A stretch of DNA of 56,612 nucleotides from JAITWN01 sp034002745 (GCA_034002745.1 JAVEZY010000013.1:1-56612); one strand, 5' to 3'. Positions 34,755-44,645 are shown, numbered from the stretch's first letter. Made by a program: numbers and translations. The notes: generated by a model not told the origin, from the sequence alone.

Positions 34755-36479
34755 TCACTTTTCCCCTTTCTTCTTCCCGCTTTCCTCTGGCGCCAACACT
34801 TCCGCGCTGCCAACCCCGCGGGGGTCGGCGGCGGCTTTTACTTCGCCGCTGTGCCGGTTCCATTCGATGGCTTGCATATTGCCGTAGCGCCGGTTGATCA
34901 CGCGCAGTTCGTGGCCCAGTGCGCGCAGTCCCTTGATTTCTTCGGCGGAGAAGGTGTCCGGTTCGTGGGCGATGTGGTCGGGAAAGAACTGGTGGTGGTA
35001 ACGTCCAGCCGCCACCCAGGCCTCGGGTCCGGAGCCGCGGGCATACTCGAGCGCGCCGAGCAGCACCATGCTGATGATGCGGCTGCCGCCCGGAGTGCCC
35101 AGGATGGCGACGCGTTCACCGTCGTCGAGGAAAGTCGGCGTCATGCTGGACAGGGGTCGCTTGCCGGGGGCGATGGCATTGGTTCCGCTTTCGGCGCTGA
35201 TCAGGCCATACGTGTTGGGCCGGTCGGCGCGGCTGGAAAAATCGTCCATCTCGTCGTTGAGCAGTACGCCGGTGCCCGGCGGCACGAAGCCGCTTCCGAA
35301 CGGCAGGTTGATCGACAGGGTCGCCGCGACCCGGTTGCCTTCGGCGTCGATGATCGAAAAATGTGTGGTATCGGCGCCGCGCGGATCGGCGGGCATGCCG
35401 GGGAGGAGGGAACTCGGCGTCGCGCGGTCGGTGCGGATGCTGTTGCGCAGCCCCGCGGCATATGCCGGCGTGACCAGTTCCGGGGGCACTTCGACGAAAT
35501 CCGGATCGCCCAGGTACTGCGCGCGGTCGCGGTAGGCGCGGCGCATCGCCTCCACCACCAGATGATGACGGGTGACCGCGTCCAGTCGTTCGAGTTCATA
35601 GCCCGCGAGCACATTGAGCATGGTGATCAGCGCGATGCCGCCCGCGGACGGCGGTGGCGCCGAAACGACCCGGACGCCGCGGTATTCGCCGCGCACCGGC
35701 TCCCGCTCGATGACGCGATAGTCGGCGAGATCGTCCAGCGTCCAGATACCACCCGCCGCGCGCACTCCGGCCACCAGTCGTTCGGCTATTTCGCCGTGAT
35801 AGAAACCATCGAATCCCTCGCGGGCGATGGCTTCGAGCACGTCGGCCAGATCGGACTGGCGCAATGCGAACCCGGACCGCGGCGCGTCGTTGTCTTCAAG
35901 GTAGATGGCCGCGGCTGCCGGGGACTGGCGCAGCGCCTCGAGGCGAAAGCCGATCAGCCGGTGATAGAGCTCATCGACCACGAAACCCTCGCGCGCATGG
36001 CGAATGGCCGGAGCCAGGCTGCGCTCGAGCGGCAGCCTGCCGTAGTTGCCCGCCAGATGGGCAATGCCGGCAGCCGTGCCAGGAATGCCGGCAGCCAGCG
36101 CGCCATCGAGCGACAGGCGCGCCAGGGGTTCGCCGTGTTCATCGAGATACATGTCGGGAGTGGCGGCGGCAGGGGCGCGCTCGCGGCCATCGATCATGGT
36201 GTCGTGGCCATCGGAGGCGCGGTGCAGCAGCCAGAAGCCGCCTCCTCCCAGACCCGAACCCGCCGGCTCGACCACGGCGAGGGTGGCGGTGACCGCCACG
36301 GCGGCATCGAAGGCGTTGCCGCCGGCCTCGAGGATTTCGAGTCCGGCAGCGGTGGCGAGAGGATGGGCGCTGGCGATGGCCGCGGTGGGCGGACGTTCGG
36401 TCGCCGCGGCCGGATAACAGCAGATCAGCAGGAGGAACGCGACGACGCGGGAAGCCCGCGCCGCGGGCTCCCGGATCAT
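34755..36479 (-). CDS. ggt: Gamma-glutamyltransferase (Ggt), periplasmic
   Basis: Ggt removes or transfers the gamma-glutamyl group of glutathione in the periplasm. The 574-residue precursor has a signal peptide (about residues 1-27, VVAFLLLICCYPAAATE), then the large chain and an autocleavage site before the catalytic Thr in DTTHFSIIDAEGN, followed by the small chain with GKRPLSSMTPTF and GTPGGSRIISM. ATG 36479 overlaps the ferredoxin stop by four bases. The last residues EESGKKKGEK are lysine-rich and coded by a purine-rich element seen elsewhere in the window, so the tail may be an add-on. Confidence 0.93.
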   Translation of the reverse strand: MIREPAARASRVVAFLLLICCYPAAATERPPTAAIASAHPLATAAGLEILEAGGNAFDAAVAVTATLAVVEPAGSGLGGGGFWLLHRASDGHDTMIDGRERAPAAATPDMYLDEHGEPLARLSLDGALAAGIPGTAAGIAHLAGNYGRLPLERSLAPAIRHAREGFVVDELYHRLIGFRLEALRQSPAAAAIYLEDNDAPRSGFALRQSDLADVLEAIAREGFDGFYHGEIAERLVAGVRAAGGIWTLDDLADYRVIEREPVRGEYRGVRVVSAPPPSAGGIALITMLNVLAGYELERLDAVTRHHLVVEAMRRAYRDRAQYLGDPDFVEVPPELVTPAYAAGLRNSIRTDRATPSSLLPGMPADPRGADTTHFSIIDAEGNRVAATLSINLPFGSGFVPPGTGVLLNDEMDDFSSRADRPNTYGLISAESGTNAIAPGKRPLSSMTPTFLDDGERVAILGTPGGSRIISMVLLGALEYARGSGPEAWVAAGRYHHQFFPDHIAHEPDTFSAEEIKGLRALGHELRVINRRYGNMQAIEWNRHSGEVKAAADPRGVGSAEVLAPEESGKKKGEK

Positions 36480-36727
36480 GCGGCGCCCGTCAGCTTGAGG
36501 TATTTCTGATGCAGTTCGTCTTCGGTCTCGACGTAGTCGGGATCCTTCGGGATGCAGTCCACCGGGCAGACTTCGACGCACTGGGGCTTGTCGAAATGAC
36601 CCACACACTCGGTGCAAAGCCGGGGATCGATGACGTAGATTTCGGGACCCTGCGAGATTGCCCCGTTCGGGCATTCAGGCTCGCAGACGTCGCAGTTGAT
36701 GCAATCGTCGGTGATGATCAGTGCCAT
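36476..36727 (-). CDS. yfhL: YfhL-family 4Fe-4S dicluster ferredoxin
   Basis: The 83-residue product is a small electron-transfer protein with two cysteine clusters: CINCDVCEPECP near residues 9-20 and CTECVGHFDKPQCVEVCP near 38-55, enough for two 4Fe-4S centres. It closely resembles E. coli YfhL and the ferredoxin beside coaD in Pseudomonas. Redox partners are unknown. It precedes ggt with a four-base overlap and follows coaD after 128 bases in which I see no gene. Confidence 0.93.
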   Translation of the reverse strand: MALIITDDCINCDVCEPECPNGAISQGPEIYVIDPRLCTECVGHFDKPQCVEVCPVDCIPKDPDYVETEDELHQKYLKLTGAA

Positions 36728-36855
36728 GTCTTCGCTTCAGGATGTGATGTTGTCGGATGGCGCCAGGTCGGCCCGGCTACCCATATACTGGTCGGCCGAA
36801 CGTTCGAAAAATGAACCCGGGACCCGTTCATGCGGAGGCGCGATGATGAGCTAGC

Positions 36856-37335
36856 TTAGCGCATCCTGTCGTGCAGCGCAGCCATTACCCGCGGATGCAC
36901 GAAGCTGGAAACGTCACCGCCGAGCGCGGCGATTTCCCTTACCAGGCTGGAGGAAATGTACGAATACTGCTCGGCGGGCATCAGATACAGCGTTTCGATG
37001 TCCGGAGCGAGCCTGCGGTTCATACTGGAGAGCTGCAGTTCGTACTCGAAGTCGGACACCGCCCGCAATCCGCGCAGGATCACCCTGGCGCCATGCTCGC
37101 GCGCGAAATCGACCAGCAGCCGGTCGAAACCGAGGACATCCACGTTGTTCACATTCGAGAGGGCGGCCCGCGCCATCTCCATCCGCTCTTCGAGGCCGAA
37201 GCTGGGCGCCTTTCCCGGATTGGCGGCGACGGCGATGATGACCCGATCGAACAGGCGCGCGGCGCGGGCGACCAGGTCGCTGTGCCCATGCGTAATCGGG
37301 TCGAAAGTGCCCGGATAGACGACGGCGCCGTTCAT
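36856..37335 (-). CDS. coaD: Phosphopantetheine adenylyltransferase CoaD
   Basis: CoaD adenylates 4'-phosphopantetheine to dephospho-CoA. ATG 37335 gives 159 residues, equal to the E. coli enzyme. The nucleotidyltransferase motif YPGTFDPITHGH at residues 7-18 and the second motif YSYISSSLVREIAALGGD near 124 are present, as is RGLRAVSDFEYE. Upstream codons in the same frame lie inside rsmD. It overlaps the rsmD stop by four bases. Confidence 0.97.
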   Translation of the reverse strand: MNGAVVYPGTFDPITHGHSDLVARAARLFDRVIIAVAANPGKAPSFGLEERMEMARAALSNVNNVDVLGFDRLLVDFAREHGARVILRGLRAVSDFEYELQLSSMNRRLAPDIETLYLMPAEQYSYISSSLVREIAALGGDVSSFVHPRVMAALHDRMR

Positions 37336-37991
37336 GGCGCTTCCCGGCGGCAGAGATGGTAGCCGACCTGGCCGGCGCTCTTGTTCTGCAGGTAGATCCA
37401 TCCTTCCGGCAGTGTCGGCGGGGCTTCGCGCGCTTCGGTTTCCAGATAGATCCAAGCGGCGGGCGCCAGGGCGCCGCTCTGTTCCAGCAGTTCGCAGCTG
37501 CGTCCGAGCACCTGGTCGCGATAGGGTGGGTCCAGGAACACGAGGTCGAAGGGGCCATCGTTGCGGGCGGCGGCTTCGAGATAGGCGTGTACGTCGGACC
37601 AGACCGCGCTGCTCCGGTCGGTCGCGTCCAGAAATTCGAAGTTGGCCTTGAGTTGCTGAATGACTCGGACGTCCTGATCGACGAAAGTCACGCGTGCGGC
37701 GCCGCGGGAAAGCGCTTCGAAGCCGAGCGCGCCGCTGCCGGCATAGAGATCCAGGCAGCGCGCGCCGGGAACGACTTCCTGCAGCCAGTTGAACACCGTT
37801 TCGCGCACCCGGTCCGGAGTCGGGCGGATGTCCGATTCGGTGACGAAGCGGATGCGCCGACTGCGCCAGGTGCCGCCGATGATGCGGATCTGCCCCTGCT
37901 GGCGTCGCTGCGCCCGGCCGCGACCGTACTTATTGCGCAGACTGACCAACGGTGACGGTGACCATGGTTGAGGGATCGACGCGGCGGACAT
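37332..37991 (-). CDS. rsmD: 16S rRNA (guanine(966)-N(2))-methyltransferase RsmD
   Basis: RsmD methylates G966 of 16S rRNA. Core features are QIRIIGGTWRSRRIRF, RPTPDRVRETVFNWL, the SAM loop LDLYAGSGALGFEALSRGA and the catalytic FLDPPY. The first ATG (37991) overlaps the upstream M16 gene by 62 bases and gives 219 residues. A TTG at 37949 would give a more typical N-terminus but has no ribosome site, so the start is uncertain by 14 codons. The end overlaps coaD. Confidence 0.93.
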   Translation of the reverse strand: MSAASIPQPWSPSPLVSLRNKYGRGRAQRRQQGQIRIIGGTWRSRRIRFVTESDIRPTPDRVRETVFNWLQEVVPGARCLDLYAGSGALGFEALSRGAARVTFVDQDVRVIQQLKANFEFLDATDRSSAVWSDVHAYLEAAARNDGPFDLVFLDPPYRDQVLGRSCELLEQSGALAPAAWIYLETEAREAPPTLPEGWIYLQNKSAGQVGYHLCRREAP

Positions 37992-39258
37992 AGGCTTCCC
38001 GGATCTTTTCCAGGGTGACCGCGTTCACTTCGTCGGTGAAAGTATCCAGCCAGTCGAGCGGCAGTCCGTAGAAGCCGATCATGGCGAGATTGCCGACGAT
38101 ATTGCGGTTGCTGGCGATGCGCAGTGGAAAGCCGCCGGTGATGTTCTTCTTCGCGGCGATGAGTTCCTTCGCGTCCGGACCTTCCGCGATGAAGCGTTCC
38201 AGGGTGGCATTCAATACTTCGAGCGCCTGTGGCGTCTGTTCATTGCGGGTCTGCAGCCCGAGCAGATAGGGGCCGCGCGCGCGCATGGGCATGAAGTAGC
38301 TGTACGCGCTGTAGGCAAGGCCGCGTTTCTCGCGGATCTCTTCGCTGATGCGGGATACCAGGCCGGCACCGCCGAGAATGTGATTGCCGACGTAGAGCGG
38401 GAAATAGTCCGCATCGTCGCGCTGCAGGCCGGCCTGGCCGGCAAGCACATGGGTCTGGCTGGACGGAAAGTCGATGTGCACACGGCGCTCGTCCGGCGTG
38501 GAAGGAACGGCGGCGGGGGCGGGCGCCGCGCGGCCTTCCGGCAGTCCCTCGGTCACGCGCTCGGCGATGCGTTCGGCCTGCGTCCGGTCGACCGCGCCGA
38601 CGATGGCGACGACCGCATTGCGGGCGACATAGTATTGGCGATGGAACGCCAACACTTGGTCGCGCCCCAGTTCGCTGACGACGGCCGCTTCTCCGGATGG
38701 CTGTGTGCCATAGGGATGATCGCCGTAGACGGCGCCGAACAGGGCGCGCTCGGCGACATCGCCGGGGGACTGCTCTTCGGCGCGCAGGGCGACCAGCATG
38801 CGTCCGCGCTCGCGTTCCAGCGCGGTGTCCGCAAAGCTCGGCGCGTGCAGCAGCGTGGCCAGGGTGTCGAGCGCGGGGTCGAGGTAGGCGGGATCGGACA
38901 GGCTGCGCAGATCGACTGCCGCCATGTCGCGCTGGGAACTGGCGCTGAACTGCGCGCCCAGATCCTCGAAGCGCTCCGCGATCGCGTCGGCGTCCATGTC
39001 GCCCGCGCCCTGGTCGAGCAGCCGCGAAACCAGCCGCGCGAGACCGGGCTTGTCGCCGTCGCGGGCACTGCCGGCGTCGAACACCACTTGCAGGTCCACC
39101 ATCGGCAGTTCCATCGCCGGGACGAAATAGACGCGCGCGCCGTTCTCCGTTTCCCAATGCTGGATGTCGAGCTGCGCCGCGGCCGCCGTTGTGGCGGCCA
39201 GCAGCAGCAAGGCCGCGGCTGTCGTCAGGCGGCGCACGATATCGGTCTCAATGCGCAT
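37930..39258 (-). CDS. M16-family peptidase-like protein, non-catalytic partner
   Basis: The 442-residue product has an N-terminal signal (RRLTTAAALLLLAATTAAAA) and two M16 domains. At the place of the zinc motif HxxEH it has LARLVSRLL, so it cannot bind zinc. M16B enzymes often pair a catalytic and a non-catalytic subunit, and the adjacent upstream gene supplies the motif. ATG 39258 is chosen because AAGGAG lies eight bases upstream; the GTG at 39267 is less likely. It overlaps its partner by 11 bases. A periplasmic or membrane-associated complex is inferred. Confidence 0.9.
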   Translation of the reverse strand: MRIETDIVRRLTTAAALLLLAATTAAAAQLDIQHWETENGARVYFVPAMELPMVDLQVVFDAGSARDGDKPGLARLVSRLLDQGAGDMDADAIAERFEDLGAQFSASSQRDMAAVDLRSLSDPAYLDPALDTLATLLHAPSFADTALERERGRMLVALRAEEQSPGDVAERALFGAVYGDHPYGTQPSGEAAVVSELGRDQVLAFHRQYYVARNAVVAIVGAVDRTQAERIAERVTEGLPEGRAAPAPAAVPSTPDERRVHIDFPSSQTHVLAGQAGLQRDDADYFPLYVGNHILGGAGLVSRISEEIREKRGLAYSAYSYFMPMRARGPYLLGLQTRNEQTPQALEVLNATLERFIAEGPDAKELIAAKKNITGGFPLRIASNRNIVGNLAMIGFYGLPLDWLDTFTDEVNAVTLEKIREAYVRRVDPSTMVTVTVGQSAQ

Positions 39259-40636
39259 GGCCACCACTCCTTCCCGGATGGCGCGGTGCGGGGGCCTGTG
39301 CTGAATCCGGCAGCGGTTCGACGACGGCGACCGTGAGCCGATCGTCGGTAAGATACTTGCGGGCGACCTCGCGCACCTGCTCAGCCGTCACCGCCTGTAC
39401 CCGCTCCACATACTGGTCCGCGATGCGCCAGTCGAGGCTGACCGTTTCCAGCATGCCGATGAGCATGGCCTGATAGAACACCGAGTCGCGTTCGTAGACG
39501 TTGCTCGCCACCACCTGGGCCTTGATGCGTTCGAGTTCGGCGTCCGAAATCACTTCCTCGCGCAGGCGGGCAATCTGGCCGCGCAGGGCTTCCTCCAGTC
39601 TGGCGGCGCCGGTGTCGCCAGCGGGCGTGCCGCTCAGGATGAGCAGGTCATCGTGACGCGCGTACAGGTTGTAGCCGGCGCTGGCTTCGGCCGCCAGACC
39701 CTCATCGCGCACCAGATGGCGCTGCAGGCGGGCGCTGCTGCCGCCCGACAGCACGCCGGCGAGCACTTCGAGCGCGTAGGCCTCGCTGTCTTCGGTCGCG
39801 GTGAGCAGTGTCGGCACCTTGTAGCCCATTACCACCCAGGGCACGCGGGCCGGCGCCTTGACCAGCACGCGTCGCTCGCCGGCCTGTGCGGCTTCGGTGC
39901 GCGGCTTGACGTTCGCCTCTTCCTTGTCCGCCTTCAGACGGCCGAAGTGGCGGCGTGCGAGGCGATGCACTTCATCCGGAACGACGTCGCCGACCACCAC
40001 CAGCGTGGCGTTGTCGGGCGCATACCAGTGGCGGTACCACTGGCGCAGGTCCTCGATCGTCATATTGTCGAGGTCGTTCATCCAGCCGATGATGGGATTG
40101 CCGTAGGCGGCGGCGGTGAACGCGGCGGCGTAGAGCTGCTCCCAGGCGAGCGCCTGCGGATCGTCCTCGGTACGCAGGCGGCGCTCTTCCTTGATCACCT
40201 CGATCTCCCGCGAGAACTCGTCGGCGGGGAGGGTGAGATTGCGCATGCGATCGGCCTCGAGTTCGAAGCTGATCGCCAGCCGGCTCGCTTCGAGCTGCTG
40301 GAAATAGGCGGTGTAGTCGCGCCCGGTGAAGGCGTTTTCCCGACCGCCGTGTTCGGCAATGATGCGTGAAAAGGCCCCCGGCGGATGCTTGCGCGTGCCC
40401 TTGAACATCATGTGTTCGAGCGCGTGGGAGATGCCGGTGATGCCGGAGTGTTCATAGCTGCTGCCGACCTTGTACCAGACCTGCGACACCACGACCGGCG
40501 CGCGATGATCCTCGCGCACGATGAGTTTCATGCCGTTGTCGAGGACGTACTCGCGGGCAGGGCTGGGTTCGCTTCCGATTGCGGAGCCCGTGACACAGTA
40601 CAGCGTTGCCAGAAAAGCGAAGAGTATGAGTCTCAT
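39248..40636 (-). CDS. M16-family zinc peptidase, catalytic subunit
   Basis: The 462-residue product has a signal sequence (about 1-22) and an N-terminal M16 domain with the inverted zinc motif HALEH near residues 70-74; the downstream glutamate is expected in the EEHR-like KEERRLRTEDDP segment near residue 150. A second, degenerate M16 domain follows. With the next gene it should form a heterodimeric protease acting on small or unfolded peptides in the envelope; the substrate is unknown. The pair beside rsmD and ftsY is also found in Pseudomonas. Confidence 0.92.
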   Translation of the reverse strand: MRLILFAFLATLYCVTGSAIGSEPSPAREYVLDNGMKLIVREDHRAPVVVSQVWYKVGSSYEHSGITGISHALEHMMFKGTRKHPPGAFSRIIAEHGGRENAFTGRDYTAYFQQLEASRLAISFELEADRMRNLTLPADEFSREIEVIKEERRLRTEDDPQALAWEQLYAAAFTAAAYGNPIIGWMNDLDNMTIEDLRQWYRHWYAPDNATLVVVGDVVPDEVHRLARRHFGRLKADKEEANVKPRTEAAQAGERRVLVKAPARVPWVVMGYKVPTLLTATEDSEAYALEVLAGVLSGGSSARLQRHLVRDEGLAAEASAGYNLYARHDDLLILSGTPAGDTGAARLEEALRGQIARLREEVISDAELERIKAQVVASNVYERDSVFYQAMLIGMLETVSLDWRIADQYVERVQAVTAEQVREVARKYLTDDRLTVAVVEPLPDSAQAPAPRHPGRSGGHAH

Positions 40637-40772
40637 ATCATTCAGCAGAGGCCGGAACCGTGAACCTGTTGCCCGTTACGCGGTTTTGCTAGGATAGGCG
40701 CTCGATTGGATCCGCGGGGCCAATGGCCGCGCGAAGTCCGCATTGTACACCACTCCGACCCGGACCCGAAAA

Positions 40773-41726
40773 ATGGTTGGATCTAGCGATCAGCAAGCGC
40801 CGCGGGGGTCTTTCTTCGGCCGCCTGAAGGAGCGCCTGCAGCGGACCCGCAGCGGCTTCGTCGAAAGTCTTGCCAGCCTGGTGCTCGGCCGCAAGAAAAT
40901 CGATGCCGAACTGCTCGAGGAAATCGAGACCCTGCTCATCGGTGCCGATGTGGGCGTCGATGCCACGCGCGACATCATCGCCGATCTGGAAGCGCGCATC
41001 TCGCGCAGCGAGCTCGGCGACAGCGAGGCGCTGTTCGCGGCGCTGCGCGCGGACCTGCTGGCGCTGCTCGCGCCGCGGGCGGTTCCGCTCGTGGTCGACA
41101 CGAGCGCCCGGCCCTTCGTCATCCTCATGGTCGGCGTCAACGGCGCCGGCAAGACCACCACCATCGGCAAGCTGGCGAAGCGCCTGCAGGCCGAAGGTCG
41201 CAAGGTGATGCTCGCCGCCGGCGACACCTTTCGCGCCGCGGCGGTGGAGCAGCTGCAGGTCTGGGGCGAGCGCAATGACATTCCGGTCATCGCCCAGGGC
41301 GGCAATGCCGAACCGGCCTCGGTCGCCTTCGACGCCATGCAGGCTGCGAAGGCGCGCGGCGCGGACGTGCTGATCATCGACACGGCCGGCCGGCTGCACA
41401 CGCAGGCCAACCTGATGGCGGAGCTGCAGAAGGTCAAGCGCGTCATCGCCAAGGTCGATCCCGCCGCGCCGCACGAGACCCTGCTGGTCATCGACGGCGG
41501 CACCGGTCAGAACGCGGTTTCCCAGGCGGTGCAGTTCGATGGCGCGGTCGGGCTCAGCGGCATCGCCCTGACCAAGCTCGACGGCACCGCCCGGGGCGGC
41601 GTGATCTTCGCCGTGGCGCGCAAGCTCGATGTGCCGATCCGCTTCGTGGGCGTGGGCGAGGGCATCGACGATCTGCGCGTTTTCGATGCGGCGGAGTTCG
41701 TCGACGCACTTTTCTCCCGGCAATGA
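40773..41726 (+). CDS. ftsY: Signal recognition particle receptor FtsY
   Basis: FtsY receives SRP-ribosome complexes at the membrane. The NG domain is complete: helical N domain with LEEIETLLIGADVG, G1 loop GVNGAGKTTTIGKLA, DTFRAAAVEQL, DTAGRLHTQ, TKLDGTARGG and the C-terminal GVGEGIDDLRVF. With ATG 40773 the protein is 317 residues and almost lacks the long acidic A domain of E. coli FtsY (497 residues). An in-frame TTG at 40743 would add ten residues. It is divergent from the M16 pair and starts the ftsY-ftsE-ftsX-rpoH group. Confidence 0.95.
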   Translation: MVGSSDQQAPRGSFFGRLKERLQRTRSGFVESLASLVLGRKKIDAELLEEIETLLIGADVGVDATRDIIADLEARISRSELGDSEALFAALRADLLALLAPRAVPLVVDTSARPFVILMVGVNGAGKTTTIGKLAKRLQAEGRKVMLAAGDTFRAAAVEQLQVWGERNDIPVIAQGGNAEPASVAFDAMQAAKARGADVLIIDTAGRLHTQANLMAELQKVKRVIAKVDPAAPHETLLVIDGGTGQNAVSQAVQFDGAVGLSGIALTKLDGTARGGVIFAVARKLDVPIRFVGVGEGIDDLRVFDAAEFVDALFSRQ

Positions 41727-41732
41727 AGCCAG

Positions 41733-42413
41733 ATGCTGCGCCTGGAGAACGTCGGCAAGCGGTATCCCGGAGGGCATGAGGCGCTCGCCGGCCTGAACCT
41801 GCATCTCGCCGCCGGCGAGATGGCGTTCATCACCGGCCACTCGGGAGCGGGCAAGAGCACGCTGCTGAAGCTCATCGCCGCCATCGAGCGGCCCTCCTAC
41901 GGGCAGGCGTACCTCAATGGCCGCAATCTGTCGCGGCTGGGGCGGCGGGAAATACCTTATGTTCGCCGCCAGATCGGCATCATCTTCCAGAACCACAATC
42001 TGCTCGATGACCGCACGGTTTTCGACAACGTCAGCCTGCCGCTGGTCATCGCCGGCTATGAGCACCGCGAGATCCAGCGCCGGGTGCGGGCCGCGCTCGA
42101 CAAGGTCGGCCTGCTGGACAAGGAGCGGCGCTATCCGGTGATGCTCTCGGGGGGCGAGCAGCAGCGCGTCGGCATCGCACGCGCGGTCGTCCACCGTCCG
42201 CCGCTGCTGCTCGCCGATGAACCGACCGGAAACCTCGATCCGGTGCTGTCCGAGGAAATCATGCATCTGTTCGAGGAATTCAATCAGATCGGTCTGACCG
42301 TGCTGGTCGCCAGTCACGATCTGGCGCTGATCGAGCGCATGGACAAGCGTACCCTGTGCCTGGATCAGGGGCGCCTGCTGCCGGAGCGGCAGCAAGGGCG
42401 GACGGCGGGATGA
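41733..42413 (+). CDS. ftsE: Cell division ATP-binding protein FtsE
   Basis: FtsE is the ABC ATPase that, with FtsX, activates septal peptidoglycan hydrolases. The 226-residue product has Walker A GHSGAGKSTLLKL near residue 35, the Q-loop in FQNHNLL, signature LSGGEQQRVGIARA near 137 and Walker B LLLADEPTGNLD. It starts six bases after ftsY and its stop overlaps the ftsX ATG by four bases, indicating coupled production. Confidence 0.97.
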   Translation: MLRLENVGKRYPGGHEALAGLNLHLAAGEMAFITGHSGAGKSTLLKLIAAIERPSYGQAYLNGRNLSRLGRREIPYVRRQIGIIFQNHNLLDDRTVFDNVSLPLVIAGYEHREIQRRVRAALDKVGLLDKERRYPVMLSGGEQQRVGIARAVVHRPPLLLADEPTGNLDPVLSEEIMHLFEEFNQIGLTVLVASHDLALIERMDKRTLCLDQGRLLPERQQGRTAG

Positions 42414-43450
42414 ATCTCGGCATTCCCGCCAGCCTGCGTTCCCGCCCGCGCGAAAGGGGGCGGCGGAGTGGAGGCGGTCCCGCGCCCGCGCCGCGCGGTC
42501 CGGCGCGGGTGGGCACCAGGCGCCTCGGCCTGTTCGGTCGCTGCCGCGCGTGGCTGGTCCATCATCTTCAGGCGATGTTCAATACCCTGGGCAGGATGGC
42601 GCGCAGTCCGGTGGCGACACTGATGACCGTGGCGGTGATCGGGATCGCGCTGGCGCTGCCGACCGGGCTCCATGTCGTCCTGCAGGGCGCGCGCACGGTC
42701 GGCGCCGGCTGGGAGGACGCGGCCCGCATTTCGCTGTTCCTGCGCAAGGGAACCGAGGAAATGGAGATCCGGCGCCTGATGCGTGATATCGGCGCCATGG
42801 ACGAGGTGGCGACCGTGATTCACATCGCTCCCGATGTGGCGCTGGAGGAGTTCCGGCGGCTATCGGGGTTCGGTGATGCGCTCGATCTGCTGGACGAGAA
42901 TCCGCTGCCCTCGGTGCTGGTGGTGAGTCCCGATGGCGCTACTCCGGAGCTCGCTTCGGTGCTGGTTGAACGACTTGGCCGGCTGGATGCGGTGGAGCGG
43001 GCCCAGCTCGATCTCGAATGGCTGAAGCGCCTGCATGCCATGATGCAGATCGGGGAGCGGGCGGTACTGGTGCTGGCGGTGCTCCTCGCCCTCGCCGTGC
43101 TGCTGATCATCGGCAATACCATCCGTCTGTCCATCCAGAGCCGTCGCGAGGAGATCGTGGTGCAGAAGCTGATCGGCGCCACTGACGCCTTCGTGCGCCG
43201 GCCGTTTCTCTATAACGGATTGTTTCACGGGGTTTTTGGCGCGATGTTTGCTTGGTTGCTGGTGACCCTGGCCCTGCTGTCTCTGGCGGGGCCGGTGGAA
43301 CGCCTGGCTGCGCTGTATGACAGCAGTTTCGTCCTCAGTCACCTGGGGCCGCTCGGTGCCTTTGGGCTCCTCGGCGCCGGCCTGCTGCTTGGTCTCCTCG
43401 GCGCCTGGTGGGCCGTCGGCCGGCATATTCGCGAAATCGAACCGAGCTGA
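42410..43450 (+). CDS. ftsX: Cell division protein FtsX
   Basis: FtsX is the membrane partner of FtsE. The 346-residue product has an arginine-rich cytoplasmic N-terminus of about 65 residues, a first membrane helix near 68-85, a periplasmic domain, then three helices with the QSRREEIVVQKLIGATDAFVRRPFLYNG segment typical of the family split around 235-265. ATG 42410 overlaps the ftsE stop. About 200 bases separate it from rpoH. Confidence 0.95.
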   Translation: MNLGIPASLRSRPRERGRRSGGGPAPAPRGPARVGTRRLGLFGRCRAWLVHHLQAMFNTLGRMARSPVATLMTVAVIGIALALPTGLHVVLQGARTVGAGWEDAARISLFLRKGTEEMEIRRLMRDIGAMDEVATVIHIAPDVALEEFRRLSGFGDALDLLDENPLPSVLVVSPDGATPELASVLVERLGRLDAVERAQLDLEWLKRLHAMMQIGERAVLVLAVLLALAVLLIIGNTIRLSIQSRREEIVVQKLIGATDAFVRRPFLYNGLFHGVFGAMFAWLLVTLALLSLAGPVERLAALYDSSFVLSHLGPLGAFGLLGAGLLLGLLGAWWAVGRHIREIEPS

Positions 43451-43474
43451 CCGTATACGCGGCAAGACATACGG

Positions 43475-43492
43475 CCGGGAACATATTCCCGG
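43475..43492. other. Palindrome between ftsX and rpoH
   Basis: CCGGGAA (43475-43481) and TTCCCGG (43486-43492) pair perfectly around CATA, 25 bases past the ftsX stop. It may be a weak hairpin terminator of ftsYEX (no T-run directly after it) or a regulator site upstream of rpoH. Confidence 0.35.
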
Positions 43493-43575
43493 TCTGCGGG
43501 TCTTATTTCGGTATGAAGATCGGCAAGAACCAGGCAGGCAGGACTCATCCGGCCCCGATTCGTGAACCGGGTCAT

Positions 43576-43604
43576 TTGACGACGCCGATTGCTGCCGATA
43601 AGGT
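43576..43604 (+). promoter_or_regulatory. Possible rpoH promoter
   Basis: TTGACG (43576-43581) is followed after 17 bases by TAAGGT (43599-43604). The -35 matches in five of six positions, the -10 only in its most conserved positions (TA...T). It would begin transcription about 45 bases before the chosen rpoH start. Confidence 0.35.
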
Positions 43605-43657
43605 AAATGGGTATGAAGCCCATTGATATCAATGGAATGTCTGCAGAGAGGGACGCG

Positions 43658-44512
<855 letters not shown>

Positions 44513-44560
44513 GGCGGAGGTTCGCGGCCGCTCAGGCCGGTTCCCGGAATGAAGTGCGCG

Positions 44561-44598
44561 AGCCGGACGTTACCGATGTGGCGTCCGGCTTTTCTTTT
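44561..44598 (+). terminator. Rho-independent terminator of rpoH
   Basis: AGCCGGACG (44561-44569) and CGTCCGGCT (44582-44590) form a 9-pair GC-rich stem with a 12-base loop, directly followed by a T-rich run (TTTCTTTT). It lies 48 bases past the rpoH stop. The bioD stop is a further 48 bases downstream on the other strand. Confidence 0.9.
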
Positions 44599-44645
44599 GG
44601 GTTTGGCAGCGGATGGCGCAGGGCGAACAGGGGCGCGGCACGCGA

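Noticed and set aside
34562..34813. An 83-residue minus-strand frame with repeated GQTP/GSDP peptides
   Set aside because: The peptide repeats come directly from the palindromic repeat array and the frame runs into ggt; no start signal or family match.
34851..36509. Plus-strand open frame of 552 codons opposite ggt
   Set aside because: Shadow of ggt; no start signal or recognisable domain.
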